A stretch of DNA of 64,000 nucleotides, taken from contig NZ_JABRVQ010000002.1 of NCBI RefSeq assembly GCF_013248965.1, positions 62,001 to 126,000 of the forward strand, written 5' to 3'. Under the pieces are notes generated by a model. That model made no database searches and was not told the origin of the DNA. It was given only the letters and a program-made list of their open reading frames with translations. This stretch comes from Psychrobacter okhotskensis (lineage in GTDB: Bacteria; Pseudomonadota; Gammaproteobacteria; Pseudomonadales; Moraxellaceae). A program made the position numbers and the translations under genes. How positions within the stretch are numbered: position 1 is the stretch's first letter; the number at the start of each line of letters is the position of its first letter. This document shows positions 1-10,109 of the stretch, piece after piece.

Positions 1-132
1 GTCATTGGCTAAAGTATGGGTCATCAAATTTAATATTTCACGTACTGCATCATCTACAACTGTATCAGTTATATTTTCACAATTCGCACTCAAATTACTA
101 ATAAATTCGGATTTGTTAATCGCTTGCTGCAT
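1..132 (-). CDS. ihfB: Integration host factor subunit beta (partial, N-terminus only)
   Basis: The gene reads leftward and runs off the window after 44 codons, so only the N-terminus is seen (begins MQQAINKSEF). The residues after NKSEF follow the helical start of the HU/IHF family, with a conserved DAVREIL-type helix. IHF-beta pairs with IHF-alpha to bend DNA sharply at specific sites in recombination and transcription. The call is helped by position: it lies directly downstream of rpsA on the same strand, the usual cmk-rpsA-ihfB order of gammaproteobacteria. An HU-type protein cannot be fully excluded because the DNA-binding arm is outside the window. Confidence 0.82.
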   Translation of the reverse strand, partial: MQQAINKSEFISNLSANCENITDTVVDDAVREILNLMTHTLAND

Positions 133-409
133 TATGACGCTTGCCCTGTTGATTAATGGATAAAATGACTGTCTGTCAAAATCTGTTTTTACGATGGCTT
201 ATTTTTTGGCTAACTAATGAGTTAACTCATAAACACTTAAACTTACCGCTGTTACCATAAAGCCGTAATGTCGCTTGAATCTTGATTTGACTGGTGTCTT
301 GTTACTCAATGTTGCAAATGATAGCGGATATTGGGATAAATGGAAATAAGAGTTTGCCTGTTTTAGCAAAAACCTCAATCATTCATACTACTTAGGTAAA
401 TTTGATCAT
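133..409. other. rpsA-ihfB intergenic region
   Basis: No ORF is supported here. It should hold the ihfB promoter on the minus strand. A perfect 14-bp palindrome, ATGAGTTAACTCAT, lies at 217-230 and could be a protein-binding site; nothing else stands out. Confidence 0.4.
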
Positions 410-439
410 AAAAAAAAGCGACCGGAGTCGCTTTTTTTT
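410..439 (-). terminator. Rho-independent terminator after rpsA
   Basis: A run of A, a GCGAC/GTCGC stem with a short CGGA loop, and a run of T form a symmetric hairpin 28 bases beyond the rpsA stop. It would end most rpsA transcripts, so ihfB probably also has its own promoter in the remaining gap. Confidence 0.85.
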
Positions 440-466
440 GTTACTACTATATTAATAGCTTGTCGC

Positions 467-2155
467 TTACTGCATTTGTTCTTTAATCAAGTCACCAATG
501 GTTTTTGGCTGTGCATCAGAACCTGGAGCAGCAGTCGTGCTAGTGCTACCAAGATCTTTAATCGCTTGACGCTCTTCAGCTTCGTCTTTCGCTTTGATAG
601 ACAAGTTGATGTTGCGTGTTTTACGATCTACACTAATGATTTTCGCTTCAACGTCATCACCAACCGTTAGATGCTTAGTCGCATCTTCAACGCGGTCACG
701 TTGGATCTCAGAGGCACGTAGGTACGCTTCAACTTCGTCAGCAAGCTCGATAGTAGCACCTTTAGCGTCTACTTCTTTTACTTTACCATTAACGATAGCA
801 CCGCGGTCATTGTTGACTAGGTATTCGTTGAATGGATCAGAGCTTAACTGCTTCACGCCTAGGCTGATACGATTGGCTTCTGCATCTACTGACAATACCA
901 TTGCTTCAACGGTGTCGCCTTTGTTGTAGTTACGGATAGCATCTTCACCAGTTTCGTTCCAAGAGATATCAGATAGATGAACAAGACCATCAATACCACC
1001 GTCTAGACCGATAAAGATACCGAAGTCAGTGATTGATTTGATAGTACCAGTGATTTTATCACCGCGCTCATGTTTCTTATCAAACTCATCCCATGGGTTA
1101 GCTAGAGTTTGTTTGATACCTAGGCTGATACGGCGACGCTCTTCATCGATATCAAGAATCATTACTTCAACTTCATCGCCCACTTGAACCACTTTAGATG
1201 GGTGGATGTTTTTGTTGGTATGATCCATCTCTGATACGTGTACTAGACCTTCAATACCTTCAGAAATCTCAGCAAAACAACCATAATCAGTCAAGTTGGT
1301 TACACGTGCTTTTACTACACTACCCACTGGGTAAGTGCCGCCAACGTTATCCCAAGGATCAGTACCAAGTTGTTTTAGACCTAGGCTAACGCGGTTGCGT
1401 TCACGGTCAAACTTCAATACTTTAACTTTTAGGTCTTGGCCAACTTCAACAACTTCAGATGGATGCTTGATACGGCGCCACGCCATGTCAGTGATGTGCA
1501 ATAGACCATCGATACCACCTAGGTCAACGAATGCACCGTAATCAGTAAGGTTCTTAACGATACCTTCGATCTCGATACCTTCTTCAAGCTTGTTCAATAG
1601 CTCTTCGCGCTCAGCTGAGTTTTCAGCTTCCATAACTGCACGACGGCTAACCACAACGTTGTTGCGTTTTTGATCAAGTTTGATGACTTTGAATTCTAGC
1701 TCTTTGCCTTCAAGATGCGTGGTATCACGGATAGGGCGAACGTCAACCAATGAACCTGGCAAAAACGCGCGTACTGAACCGATATCTACGGTAAAGCCGC
1801 CTTTAACTTTGCTAGAAATAATACCTTTAACGATCTCATCGTTGTCAGAGATTTTCTCAAGGAAATTCCAAGTCTCAACGCGTTTGGCTTTTTCACGTGA
1901 CAGTAAGGTTTGACCCATACCGTTATCAACCGCTTCAACCACAACATCGACACTATCGCCAACTTCAACTTCAAGTTCGCCTTCTTCGCTTAAAAACTCT
2001 TCACGAGCGACGATACCTTCAGACTTAAGACCAGTATCTACTGTAATCCAATCATTATCGATGGCTACAACAGTACCTGTGATAACCGAGCCACGCTCGA
2101 TATCCAGACCTGTTTCTTCGATGCTCGCTTCAAATAGTTCAGCAAATGATTCCAT
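467..2155 (-). CDS. rpsA: 30S ribosomal protein S1
   Basis: S1 is the large RNA-binding protein of the small ribosomal subunit that helps load mRNAs with weak ribosome binding sites. The 562-residue product, close to the E. coli length, contains six S1 (OB-fold) repeats at roughly residues 20-86, 104-170, 190-258, 275-345, 362-432 and 450-518; repeats three to six carry the typical DYGAFV/LTDYG, GLVH and RISLG-type signatures. It lies between cmk and ihfB on the same strand and is followed by a strong terminator. A long inverted repeat in its leader (2208-2255) may take part in regulation; S1 is known to control its own translation in E. coli. Confidence 0.98.
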   Translation of the reverse strand: MESFAELFEASIEETGLDIERGSVITGTVVAIDNDWITVDTGLKSEGIVAREEFLSEEGELEVEVGDSVDVVVEAVDNGMGQTLLSREKAKRVETWNFLEKISDNDEIVKGIISSKVKGGFTVDIGSVRAFLPGSLVDVRPIRDTTHLEGKELEFKVIKLDQKRNNVVVSRRAVMEAENSAEREELLNKLEEGIEIEGIVKNLTDYGAFVDLGGIDGLLHITDMAWRRIKHPSEVVEVGQDLKVKVLKFDRERNRVSLGLKQLGTDPWDNVGGTYPVGSVVKARVTNLTDYGCFAEISEGIEGLVHVSEMDHTNKNIHPSKVVQVGDEVEVMILDIDEERRRISLGIKQTLANPWDEFDKKHERGDKITGTIKSITDFGIFIGLDGGIDGLVHLSDISWNETGEDAIRNYNKGDTVEAMVLSVDAEANRISLGVKQLSSDPFNEYLVNNDRGAIVNGKVKEVDAKGATIELADEVEAYLRASEIQRDRVEDATKHLTVGDDVEAKIISVDRKTRNINLSIKAKDEAEERQAIKDLGSTSTTAAPGSDAQPKTIGDLIKEQMQ

Positions 2156-2207
2156 TATGTCTACCTTTGTATAGCCGTATCCTGTCCAGCACAGTACGGA
2201 TCAAATT

Positions 2208-2255
2208 TATGACTATATAAAACGGAATACTGGTTTTATATCCTATATAGTCATA
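2208..2255 (-). promoter_or_regulatory. Inverted repeat in the rpsA leader
   Basis: A perfect 12-bp inverted repeat, TATGACTATATA with TATATAGTCATA, encloses a second AAAAC/GTTTT pairing. It starts 53 bases upstream of the rpsA ATG. The arms resemble the TATAGTCA ends of the family 1 repeats in this window, so it could be a tiny relic of one rather than a regulatory hairpin. Confidence 0.5.
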
Positions 2256-2443
2256 TAAAAAAACGGTTGTTGTTAATAAGCGCACTATTAATAAACTCAA
2301 TGTTTACTAAACTCATTAACAACAATTGTCTTATCATAATAAAGCTGCAATGTCGTTCTAGTCATTCCTTACCTGACATACTATAATTTTATACTAAAAT
2401 CAAAGATATAGGAAACTTTTTAGTGCTTAATATGTTGTTTCTA

Positions 2444-3196
2444 TTAACTATTAAAGCAAATACCCTGATTCTGGCAATGTTTTTTTATCTGTTCATAAAC
2501 CGCATCAGCATCAAGCGTTGAGCTGTCTAATACTAAAGCGTCTTCTGCGGGCTTTGACGGTGCTGTCGTACGATTTTCATCACGATCATCACGGGCTTTA
2601 ATCGTCGTTAATATTGCCTCAAAATCTGCCGCTTGACCTGCTTCTGTTAACTGTGTAACACGGCGCTTGGCACGGGCTGCCGCGCTAGCAGTCAAAAACA
2701 CTTTAACGTCAGCATTTGGAAATACAACTGTACCCATATCACGACCATCAGCTACCAGTCCTGAGCGGGTTGCCATATCTTGTTGTAGCTTTAGTAAAGC
2801 GTGACGAACTGTCGGATAGACAGCCACTTGTGAGGCATAACCACCAATCGTTTCGTTACGCACCTGCTCACCCACTGCCTCACCATTCACGATGATATCG
2901 ACACGCCCTGACTCATTGTTAGGTACAAAGGCAATCTCTAAACTTTGCGTTAACTGTAATACAGCCGTCTCATCAATCGACTGACTGGCATCGGCAGTAA
3001 TCAATCCTGCTTCAAATGCCTTTAAACCAACGATACGATATAAAGCGCCTGAATCTAACAGCTGATAATTCAATGCTTGTGCCAGACGCCAAGTTACCGT
3101 GCCCTTGCCTGCGCCACTTGGCCCATCAATACAGATAACAGGATAACGCATTGGCTGCGCTTGGCTATTATCATTAGCAGGTGTAGAGACGGTCAT
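2444..3196 (-). CDS. cmk: Cytidylate kinase
   Basis: Phosphorylates CMP and dCMP to the diphosphates with ATP, in the cytosol. The P-loop GPSGAGKGTV follows the PVICID strand, and the DGRDMGT motif and a RDDRDENR lid-type segment match the family. The open frame begins nine bases upstream at a GTG, but the ATG at 3196 (MTVSTPAND) is preferred; neither has a clear ribosome binding site, and a third ATG at 3151 directly before the core is possible. About 20 residues before the core are not conserved in the family. It lies upstream of rpsA in the standard order. Confidence 0.95.
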   Translation of the reverse strand: MTVSTPANDNSQAQPMRYPVICIDGPSGAGKGTVTWRLAQALNYQLLDSGALYRIVGLKAFEAGLITADASQSIDETAVLQLTQSLEIAFVPNNESGRVDIIVNGEAVGEQVRNETIGGYASQVAVYPTVRHALLKLQQDMATRSGLVADGRDMGTVVFPNADVKVFLTASAAARAKRRVTQLTEAGQAADFEAILTTIKARDDRDENRTTAPSKPAEDALVLDSSTLDADAVYEQIKKHCQNQGICFNS

Positions 3197-3422
3197 AGGA
3201 TTCACTTATCACTTTATAGTAGGCACTGCGTATATGGCGGCTTTTATACTAAAAACCTCATCAAACAAAAGCGACTTGATGCAACAGTAACTACGCAATA
3301 TTTACTTAATTATCAACTGCTTGTTAGACTACTAACTTATTAGCAACCAAATAGGGCGATATTATAGCAAAAAAACCACGCTATCACTAGCCACAAGACT
3401 GATATCTTGTTGAATGTCTATT

Positions 3423-4028
3423 TTATTTGTTACTGATGATGGTATGGTCGCTGAGCTTGTTCTTTTTCGCAGCTTGGCGACGCTCACGAAAAAAATGCTT
3501 TAACATTTGACTGCTATGCTCGCAGCATAAGCCTTTATGTACTTCGATAATATGATTATAAAAAGATTGTGCAGCTAAGTTCATTTGACTGCCTACCATC
3601 CCCGCTCTAGGCTCACTCGCCGCATAGATCAGTCTTTCCACACGCCCATGAATGAGTGCGCCAATACACATCGTACAGGGCTCTAAAGTCACGTATAGCG
3701 TTGTCTGTAATGGCAGACGGTAGTTCTCTAAACGCGCGCACGCATCCCTTAGTGCAACAATTTCAGCATGAGCAGTTGCGTCATGGCGCCCAATTGGCTG
3801 ATTGAACCCTTGGCCAATAATCTGCTGATTGTGAACCAATATAGCGCCTACTGGCACCTCTCCGAGCGCAGCCCCTTGTTTAGCCAGCAGCAGTGCTTCT
3901 TGCATCCATTTCACGTCTTCTAGCGACCAAAACGTACTGCTTGCGAATGAAGCGTCTACTTCAATAGTGGCGAGTTGGTTAGCTGTTAACGGATGAAGTT
4001 GTAAATTTATCATCGAATTATTTGGCAT
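3423..4028 (-). CDS. tadA: tRNA-specific adenosine deaminase
   Basis: Converts adenosine 34 of tRNA-Arg(ACG) to inosine. The zinc site is complete: HAEIVAL supplies the histidine and the catalytic glutamate, and PCTMCIGA supplies the two cysteines. The C-terminal FFRERR segment is typical of bacterial TadA. At 201 residues it is about 30 longer than the E. coli enzyme because of an N-terminal addition before the WMQEALLLA helix. The ATG follows the ung stop codon with no gap, so the two are probably translationally coupled. Confidence 0.93.
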   Translation of the reverse strand: MPNNSMINLQLHPLTANQLATIEVDASFASSTFWSLEDVKWMQEALLLAKQGAALGEVPVGAILVHNQQIIGQGFNQPIGRHDATAHAEIVALRDACARLENYRLPLQTTLYVTLEPCTMCIGALIHGRVERLIYAASEPRAGMVGSQMNLAAQSFYNHIIEVHKGLCCEHSSQMLKHFFRERRQAAKKNKLSDHTIISNK

Positions 4029-4766
4029 TTATTGTGGTAATTGCCAGTCAATGGGCGTCTGTCCATACTGTACCAAGTAATCATTGGTTTTAGAAAATGG
4101 CTTGGAACCAAAAAACCCACCACGATTGGCAGCAAGTGGTGATGGATGCACCGCCGTTAAAATCAGATGTTTTTCTGTATCGATATACTTGCCTTTCTTT
4201 TGTGCCTTACTGCCCCACAATATAAATACGGTGTGCTCCGTTTGTTCATTGACCACATCAATCACTGCATCGGTAAACTGCTCCCAGCCTTTGTTTTGAT
4301 GACTGTTCGGCTCACCTTCTCGCACGGTTAATGAGCTATTTAATAATAAAACCCCTTGCTGCGCCCAATAGGTCAAATCCCCATGTGCAGAATAGCTGCT
4401 ACCAATGTCATCGGCCATCTCTTTGAGTAAATTATTGAGTGATGGTGGCTTGGGAATCGCTTTGGGCACCGAAAACGATAAGCCCATTGCCTGCCCTGGA
4501 CGATGATAAGGGTCTTGTCCTAAGATAACGACTTTAACCTTTGATAAAGGGGTTAGGTTAAACGCATTAAACATCAAAGGAGCCGGTGGATAAATGCTCT
4601 CATCTGATTGATACGCTTCCTTTAAAAACGCTCGTAGATTGTCCATATTGTTAGAGGTTAATTCCTCTGCTAGGGCCGCTTTCCAATCTGCTGGTAGACG
4701 GACATTATCTAAAATTGCCTGCCTTTGCTCTGGGGTTTTCGTCGCTTGCTCGTCGAACAATTCCAT
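4029..4766 (-). CDS. ung: Uracil-DNA glycosylase (family 1)
   Basis: Removes uracil from DNA to start base excision repair. The family 1 motifs are all present: the water-activating loop GQDPYH with catalytic Asp85, the NSSLTVREGEPNSH segment, the FILWG strand and the C-terminal HPSPLAANRG DNA-intercalation loop. The length of 245 residues is normal. The start has an AAGGA ribosome binding site. The gene abuts tadA downstream, and a family 1 repeat lies just upstream (4810-4946). Confidence 0.97.
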   Translation of the reverse strand: MELFDEQATKTPEQRQAILDNVRLPADWKAALAEELTSNNMDNLRAFLKEAYQSDESIYPPAPLMFNAFNLTPLSKVKVVILGQDPYHRPGQAMGLSFSVPKAIPKPPSLNNLLKEMADDIGSSYSAHGDLTYWAQQGVLLLNSSLTVREGEPNSHQNKGWEQFTDAVIDVVNEQTEHTVFILWGSKAQKKGKYIDTEKHLILTAVHPSPLAANRGGFFGSKPFSKTNDYLVQYGQTPIDWQLPQ

Positions 4767-4809
4767 GATACATCCTTATTATATTTGTTATGAATAATTA
4801 CTTCGCAAC

Positions 4810-4946
4810 TACAGTCACAATATCCTAGAAACGCGATGGTATTGCTAATATCAATTTTTTTAATCTCTGTCTGCGCAGGTACAGCAAGCAAGAAAAATGG
4901 ATATCAGCAGGGCGTGATGGTTCGATATTACTTTTCACTGACTATA
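4810..4946 (+). repeat. Family 1 miniature inverted-repeat element, copy A
   Basis: A 137-bp element without an ORF, with ends TACAGTCA and TGACTATA (one mismatch from perfect inversion). Inside, a CTGATATC-type arm pair flanks a CTGCGCAG centre and the conserved stretch ACAGCAAGCAAGAAAAA. It is the same orientation as copies at 34324, 51337 and 52740, and sits between clpA and ung. Confidence 0.8.
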
Positions 4947-5012
4947 GCGCGGTTTAAAGATTGATGGTAACAAAAAATGCTGTGAGGTTTGTTAATAAAT
5001 TATAGCAATAAA

Positions 5013-5048
5013 AAAAACGGCTACCACAGAAATATGGTAGCCGTTTTT
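5013..5048 (-). terminator. Rho-independent terminator after clpA
   Basis: A 14-bp stem (AAAAACGGCTACCA paired with TGGTAGCCGTTTTT) with an 8-base loop lies 22 bases past the clpA stop and ends in a T run on the minus strand. It could also act on the plus strand. Confidence 0.9.
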
Positions 5049-5069
5049 ATAAAGCTAATGTAAAACCGC

Positions 5070-7637
5070 TTAGCTGGCTAGTGACTCAGAGTCAGGATGC
5101 GGCTCATGGGTCTCAACGACCGTCAATATAATACGACTATCGGCTGAGCCCTTATCAGAAGACTTGTTACTATTTTTGTCTAGTTTCACAGTAGCGTCAT
5201 CTTTCTCATCACCTGCTTCAGGCTCTAAGGTTAGATGGACAACCCCACCGTTAACCAAGTCTCCAAACAAGATCATACTGGCCAATGGTTTTTTGATCTC
5301 GTCCTGAATCAAACGCTGCATCGGACGTGCACCCATCAAACGATCATAGCCTTTATTGGCCAAGTAATCACGTACTTCATCATCGATCTCTAGCGTGACT
5401 TTTTTATCATCAAGCTGCACTTGTAGCTCAACCAAGAACTTATCGACCACTGAAACCACCACTGAGGTATCTAATGGGTTGAACTGGATGATAGCATCCA
5501 AGCGGTTGCGGAACTCTGGGGTAAAGACGCGCTTGAGCGATTCTGTATTATCACGGCTATGATCTTGCTGAGTAAAGCCCATCGAAGAGCGGCTAATACT
5601 ATCAGCACCGACGTTGGTCGTCATAATGACAATCACCTGCTTAAAGATAGCAACACGACCATTATTATCTGTCAAAGTACCATGATCCATGACTTGCAAC
5701 AGCAAGTTAAAGACATCAGGATGCGCTTTTTCAATCTCATCAAGCAATAAGACGCAGTGCGGATGCTGATTGATCTTTTCAGTCAATAATCCACCCTGAT
5801 CAAAACCGACGTAGCCTGGAGGCGCACCTATCAGACGTGAGGCCGTATGGGCTTCCATATACTCTGACATATCGAAGCGCACCAACTCTACGCCTAATAA
5901 TTTTGCCAACTGACGCGATACTTCTGTTTTACCAACCCCTGTAGGACCGGCGAACATAAACGAACCAATTGGCTTATCTGGTGCTTTTAAACCCGCACGA
6001 GACAGTTTAATCGCATCTGCTAACGTCTCGATCGCTTCGTCTTGCCCAAACACTAAGTGCTTAAGATCTCGATCTAAATGCTCCAGAATACTCTTATCAT
6101 CACTGGATACCGACTTGGGCGGAATACGCGCAAGCTTGGCAACGATAGCCTCAATGTCTGCCACATCGATTTTCATCGGTGGTTTTTTCTTGGCTTTCAC
6201 CGCTTTTGAATCGTCAGATGATTTAGAACGATCATTGGCTTTTGCCGCATTGGCTTCATCCTGCATCTCGTTATCATCGTCACTGCTCAGGTCGCCATCT
6301 AAACCCTCAGTATCGGCATCGATCTGAGCATCAAAGTCCTGCTCTAAATCCGCAATGAAGCTCTCTTCTGCTTCAATGTCGTCGGCATCTGGAATCACAC
6401 CTAGGCGCTTATACGCACCGGCTTCATCAATGACGTCGATTGCCTTATCAGGTAAAAAGCGCTCGTGAATGTGCTTGGCAGATAACTGTACAGCGGTAAC
6501 CAACGCTTCATCAGTATATTCAACATTATGAAACTCTTCATAGCGCGGCTTTAGACCGCGTAAGATATCGATACTGTCATCGACACTTGGCTCTTTAACA
6601 TCGATCTTTTGGAAACGACGTGACAGCGCATGGTCTTTTTCAAAGACCTGACGATACTCAGTAAAGGTCGTTGAACCAATGCAACGCAGCTCACCGTTAG
6701 CAAGTGCTGGCTTGATTAAATTCGACACGTCCATATTGCTACTCATTGAAGAGCCTGCACCAATAATCATGTGAATCTCATCGATAAACAAGATCGCGTT
6801 GGGCTTATTCTTTAGGGCATCAAGCAGTGACTTCATACGTTTTTCAAAGTCACCACGATACTTAGTGCCTGCGATGAGCGAGCCGATATCTAAGCTATAA
6901 ATCACACAGCCATTGAGTGGCTTAGGTGCTTTATCATTGATAATTAACCATGCTAGCCCTTCGGCAATAGAGGTTTTACCAACCCCTGGCTCACCAACCA
7001 ACAATGGGTTGTTTTTGCGGCGACGGCAAAGTACTTGTGCCGCTCGTTCAATCTCAGAAGCACGGCCAATTAATGGATCCGTTTTGCCTTCTGCGGCACG
7101 CTGATTGAGGTTAGTAGCGAACTCAACCAAGGGATCTTTACTGGTCTTTTCAGAAGCACTACGGCGCTCACCAGTCATAGAGGCACGTGGCTCAGATGGC
7201 TCGTCTTTGTCCTGACCGTGTGATAGATACTGGGTAAGCTCAAGGCGACTGATGCCTTGTTTTTTAAGCAAATAAACCGCGTAAGTATCGTGCTCAGAAA
7301 ACATAGATACCAAAATATCTGAGCCTTCGACCAAACGACCGCCACCGATAGACTGCACATGAAAAATGGCGCGTTGTAGAATGCGATCAAAGCTTTGAGT
7401 CGGCTGTGGTGATTGCTCCGTTTCTGCGTCTACCGTTGGCGTATGCTTATTGATATAAGCCTCGAGCTCGGTACGCAGCGTAGAAACATTCGCATTACAC
7501 GCCGTTAATGTATTGGCAGCATGAGTGTTTTCTAACAGTGCCAACAATAAATGTTCAACAGTGAGATACTCATGCGATTTTTGACGCGCAAGTGTCATTG
7601 CTAAACGCAAAGAAACTTCAAGATGACGACTTAACAT
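5070..7637 (-). CDS. clpA: ATP-dependent Clp protease ATP-binding subunit ClpA
   Basis: AAA+ unfoldase that feeds proteins, including N-degron substrates delivered by ClpS, into ClpP. It has the N-terminal double Clp repeat (about residues 1-145), a first ATPase module with GEPGVGKTS and ILFIDEIH, and a second with GPTGVGKTE and [11 protein letters not shown]. At 855 residues it is about 100 longer than E. coli ClpA. The extra length is an acidic Asp/Ser/Lys-rich insert at about residues 412-490, just after the first ATPase module, plus a polar C-terminal tail of about 50 residues. The start has an AGGA ribosome binding site. clpS is upstream but separated by about 710 bases. Confidence 0.97.
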   Translation of the reverse strand: MLSRHLEVSLRLAMTLARQKSHEYLTVEHLLLALLENTHAANTLTACNANVSTLRTELEAYINKHTPTVDAETEQSPQPTQSFDRILQRAIFHVQSIGGGRLVEGSDILVSMFSEHDTYAVYLLKKQGISRLELTQYLSHGQDKDEPSEPRASMTGERRSASEKTSKDPLVEFATNLNQRAAEGKTDPLIGRASEIERAAQVLCRRRKNNPLLVGEPGVGKTSIAEGLAWLIINDKAPKPLNGCVIYSLDIGSLIAGTKYRGDFEKRMKSLLDALKNKPNAILFIDEIHMIIGAGSSMSSNMDVSNLIKPALANGELRCIGSTTFTEYRQVFEKDHALSRRFQKIDVKEPSVDDSIDILRGLKPRYEEFHNVEYTDEALVTAVQLSAKHIHERFLPDKAIDVIDEAGAYKRLGVIPDADDIEAEESFIADLEQDFDAQIDADTEGLDGDLSSDDDNEMQDEANAAKANDRSKSSDDSKAVKAKKKPPMKIDVADIEAIVAKLARIPPKSVSSDDKSILEHLDRDLKHLVFGQDEAIETLADAIKLSRAGLKAPDKPIGSFMFAGPTGVGKTEVSRQLAKLLGVELVRFDMSEYMEAHTASRLIGAPPGYVGFDQGGLLTEKINQHPHCVLLLDEIEKAHPDVFNLLLQVMDHGTLTDNNGRVAIFKQVIVIMTTNVGADSISRSSMGFTQQDHSRDNTESLKRVFTPEFRNRLDAIIQFNPLDTSVVVSVVDKFLVELQVQLDDKKVTLEIDDEVRDYLANKGYDRLMGARPMQRLIQDEIKKPLASMILFGDLVNGGVVHLTLEPEAGDEKDDATVKLDKNSNKSSDKGSADSRIILTVVETHEPHPDSESLAS

Positions 7638-7982
7638 AAGGACTTCCTACGGTTGTACCTATCTTATAAATTGATAGCTTTATGAATGAGTTAGGTAGTA
7701 AATCAGGGCGATAGATGGATTGTTCAAGGGCAATGTTAGTATTATTAAGAAACCTGCCTAAATGATGATTGATGCGTATCGCGTATCATTTAGCCGATGT
7801 TTCGACCTATCTAGCAATGATTGTAATAATTCATATTCGCTTTTCTTTATCTCAACATGATACTCAATCATAGTCAATCTATTAACGCATACTAAAATGT
7901 ATCTAAGCACACTGTATGAGGTCATGGTCAACATGAGAAAAAGTCAAAATAATGAATTAAATGAATGAGAAGTTGATGATAA
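7638..7982. other. Intergenic region upstream of clpA
   Basis: No supported gene. It must contain the clpA promoter if clpA is not co-transcribed with clpS. It holds only short imperfect inverted repeats, such as AAATGAT/ATCATTT around 7760-7792. Confidence 0.4.
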
Positions 7983-8333
7983 AAAAGATCATATAAGAAC
8001 GAGGACGTAAATAATCAGAATATTGAATAGTATTTGTCTGAATAATGGTTTCAGTGGCGTAGCAAAGTGCTAAAACGACTAGGCCTGAAACATCGAGCTA
8101 CTATACAACGCTATGTTTAATATATAGGGCTACTTAACCTGAAAATCAAGATCAACACAGAAAGATGTCTACTTATTTGGGAAGGGCAATTGCGCTGTTT
8201 TGCTGTAAAGCAATTAGCAGAACTTTATGACAATAAAGCTTTATATAGGTTTATCAATATAAAGCCTGCCAGTGGTCTTACTGAATGGCTGATTTAGGGA
8301 ATGCTAAACAAAGCGAAAAACTGCGACAAAATA
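7983..8333 (+). pseudogene. Decayed ORF of unknown family between clpS and clpA
   Basis: One plus-strand frame reads as a plausible polar protein, including the segments WFQWRSKVLKRLGLKHRA and GQLRCFAVKQLAELYDNKAL, but it is broken by stops TAG at 8028, TAA at 8043, TAA at 8118 and TAG at 8295. Each would be a Gln codon if its first base were C, which is what a gene decaying by C-to-T changes would show. No start codon or ribosome binding site was identified, and I do not recognise the family. It could be a relic of an inserted gene; chance cannot be excluded. Confidence 0.35.
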
Positions 8334-8348
8334 AAACAGTCGCGATGG

Positions 8349-8756
8349 CTATTCACCTTGATGCGGTTCGATTTGAGTCAGTAACGGGTAACCTTCGCGA
8401 TGAGCAAGGCTATTCACCTTTTTAGCTTTGGTTTCGGCGATATCTTTGGGATAAATACCGGCAATACCTTTACTGCTGTTATGAATCGTCAACATGATTT
8501 CAACGGCAGAATCAACGCTGTGGCGAAATTCTGACTGCAAAACGTAGACAACAAACTCCATCGGCGTGTAATTGTCATTGTACATCACGACCGCATACAT
8601 CGGTGGCTTCGCCACTTCTGGCTCGGCCACGAGCACGTCTGCTTGCGGCGATGTCTCACCGTCTGGCTCACTATCTTGAGCGCGTTGCGCAGGTATATTA
8701 GGAAAGTGCCAATCAAAAACGGTCGGCCTAGCTTGTAGAGTCATAGGTTTTATCAT
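8349..8756 (-). CDS. clpS: ATP-dependent Clp protease adapter ClpS
   Basis: Binds N-degron proteins and hands them to ClpA. The ClpS core is clear from about residue 50: the YNDNYTPMEFVV substrate-pocket segment, the HNSSKGIAGIY segment and the KAKKVNSLAHREGYPL C-terminal helix and strand. The 50 residues before the core are a variable Pro/Asp-rich tail longer than in E. coli. The open frame starts at a TTG; the first ATG (8756) is preferred, with another at 8744 possible, and no ribosome binding site is obvious. It lies upstream of clpA on the same strand, but the usual tight spacing is lost. Confidence 0.95.
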   Translation of the reverse strand: MIKPMTLQARPTVFDWHFPNIPAQRAQDSEPDGETSPQADVLVAEPEVAKPPMYAVVMYNDNYTPMEFVVYVLQSEFRHSVDSAVEIMLTIHNSSKGIAGIYPKDIAETKAKKVNSLAHREGYPLLTQIEPHQGE

Positions 8757-8830
8757 AATCAAAGTATAATTATAAGGTAAGTTTGAAATAAAGAAGAGGT
8801 TATACAGAAAGGCTATCAGGCATAGCGCAA

Positions 8831-8890
8831 AGTATCATTAGTTATCAGAAAATATCGTTAATTATCAAAAAGTGTCATTGTTATAAAATA
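8831..8890. repeat. Three imperfect 20-bp tandem repeats upstream of clpS
   Basis: Three consecutive 20-base units begin AGTATCATTA, AATATCGTTA and AGTGTCATTG and share a TTATCA/TTATAA-type second half. They lie 75-134 bases upstream of the clpS start. The rest of the gap 8757-9118 is AT-rich with no supported gene. Confidence 0.6.
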
Positions 8891-9118
8891 ATGGTTATGA
8901 ACAGCCATTACGTTTAACTAACTTTGGCTTATACCATTAAATTTCAAGTACTTGTTAGGTTTTAGATATTAATTAAATTTTAAGCACTATAGTTAAATTC
9001 AAATAATTTCGATATTTCGATGCTTTGATATTTCAATACAATGAAACCGAGTGCAAGCGATACATCAGCATGGTTAGCGTGAATGACGATGTAACGGATT
9101 TATATGAATTGACTATAA

Positions 9119-9994
9119 TCAAGGCTCGATAGGACTTTCATCTACTTCTGGCAAATCTAAAAGCGATAGCGGCATATTGTCGACCCTATCACCAAGCTTC
9201 CAATCATACAGCTGTTCTTTTTGTTGCCCGCCTGCTCGCAAGGTCAGTTTAGCTTGTAATGGCTTAAAGCCAGACGGCATCATAAAACGACCACGAATGC
9301 GCACAATACCCTTAATCGAATAACTGGCAGGATCTAGCGGCACTTCCACGAAGTCATCATCATCAAGCAATGTCAACGTTGGCGTTAAACGCTTGGCATT
9401 ACCATCTTCACTGAGCATACCGATGTCAAAACCATACTCAAAAGCATTCTCAGGTAGCGGCTTAATATTAGCACCAATTATCTGTAGTGGCATGCCACCA
9501 TTATCAGCAATCACCTCAGTATAGAGCTCATTAAGCTGGGCAACTTGTTTGTTTTCAACAGTTAGTGATTTTTGCGTTTCGCGTAACTCTTTCAAGTTTG
9601 CCAAACTAATCGCCAGCTCTTGCTTGGCAGTCGCAGCCTCACTGGTGGCTATTTTGTTGCTAATCCGCAAGTCTTTTAGCTCTTTGGTCGCCTCAGTGCT
9701 ATTGATAATTGCTTGCTTGGTCTCGGTTTGCATCGAATGAAAGCCGCGCTGATAGCCAAGCTTATGACCAAATAACAATCCAACAGTAGCGGTCACTAAT
9801 ATGGCCACAACAAAGAGTGCCAGCACCAGTGTCGATGCCCCTTTTTGACCAGCAATGAGATTGTGATGGTTGTCGATAAAGCGGTCACTGCTTTGTAAAG
9901 AATGCGGTCTACGCTCCACTTGATATGGAACAGAGTCTTGGCACGATAAACGTGCTGGCTGTGAGCAAAAGCGTAGTACAATCTTAACACGCAT
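9119..9994 (-). CDS. Membrane-anchored coiled-coil protein (DUF6776-like)
   Basis: The 291-residue product has a cytoplasmic N-terminus of about 50 residues, one membrane helix at about 53-75 (TLVLALFVVAILVTATVGLLF), a coiled coil at about 85-145 rich in Glu/Lys/Gln/Leu, and a beta-rich domain with KGIVRIRGRF and AKLTLRAGG segments. This layout resembles the DUF6776 family found near argC in related gammaproteobacteria; its function is unknown. It follows argC on the same strand with 115 bases between. The start codon has only a weak ribosome binding site, so a shorter form is possible. Confidence 0.65.
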   Translation of the reverse strand: MRVKIVLRFCSQPARLSCQDSVPYQVERRPHSLQSSDRFIDNHHNLIAGQKGASTLVLALFVVAILVTATVGLLFGHKLGYQRGFHSMQTETKQAIINSTEATKELKDLRISNKIATSEAATAKQELAISLANLKELRETQKSLTVENKQVAQLNELYTEVIADNGGMPLQIIGANIKPLPENAFEYGFDIGMLSEDGNAKRLTPTLTLLDDDDFVEVPLDPASYSIKGIVRIRGRFMMPSGFKPLQAKLTLRAGGQQKEQLYDWKLGDRVDNMPLSLLDLPEVDESPIEP

Positions 9995-10109
9995 TTAGAC
10001 AGTATCTCTTAACAGTAAGGGCAGGTTATTATAGCGGAATTTATAATCAATACCTAGCACCATCAATATGAATGATTTAACAGTAAAAATACAATGTTGG
10101 ATAGTAAGA

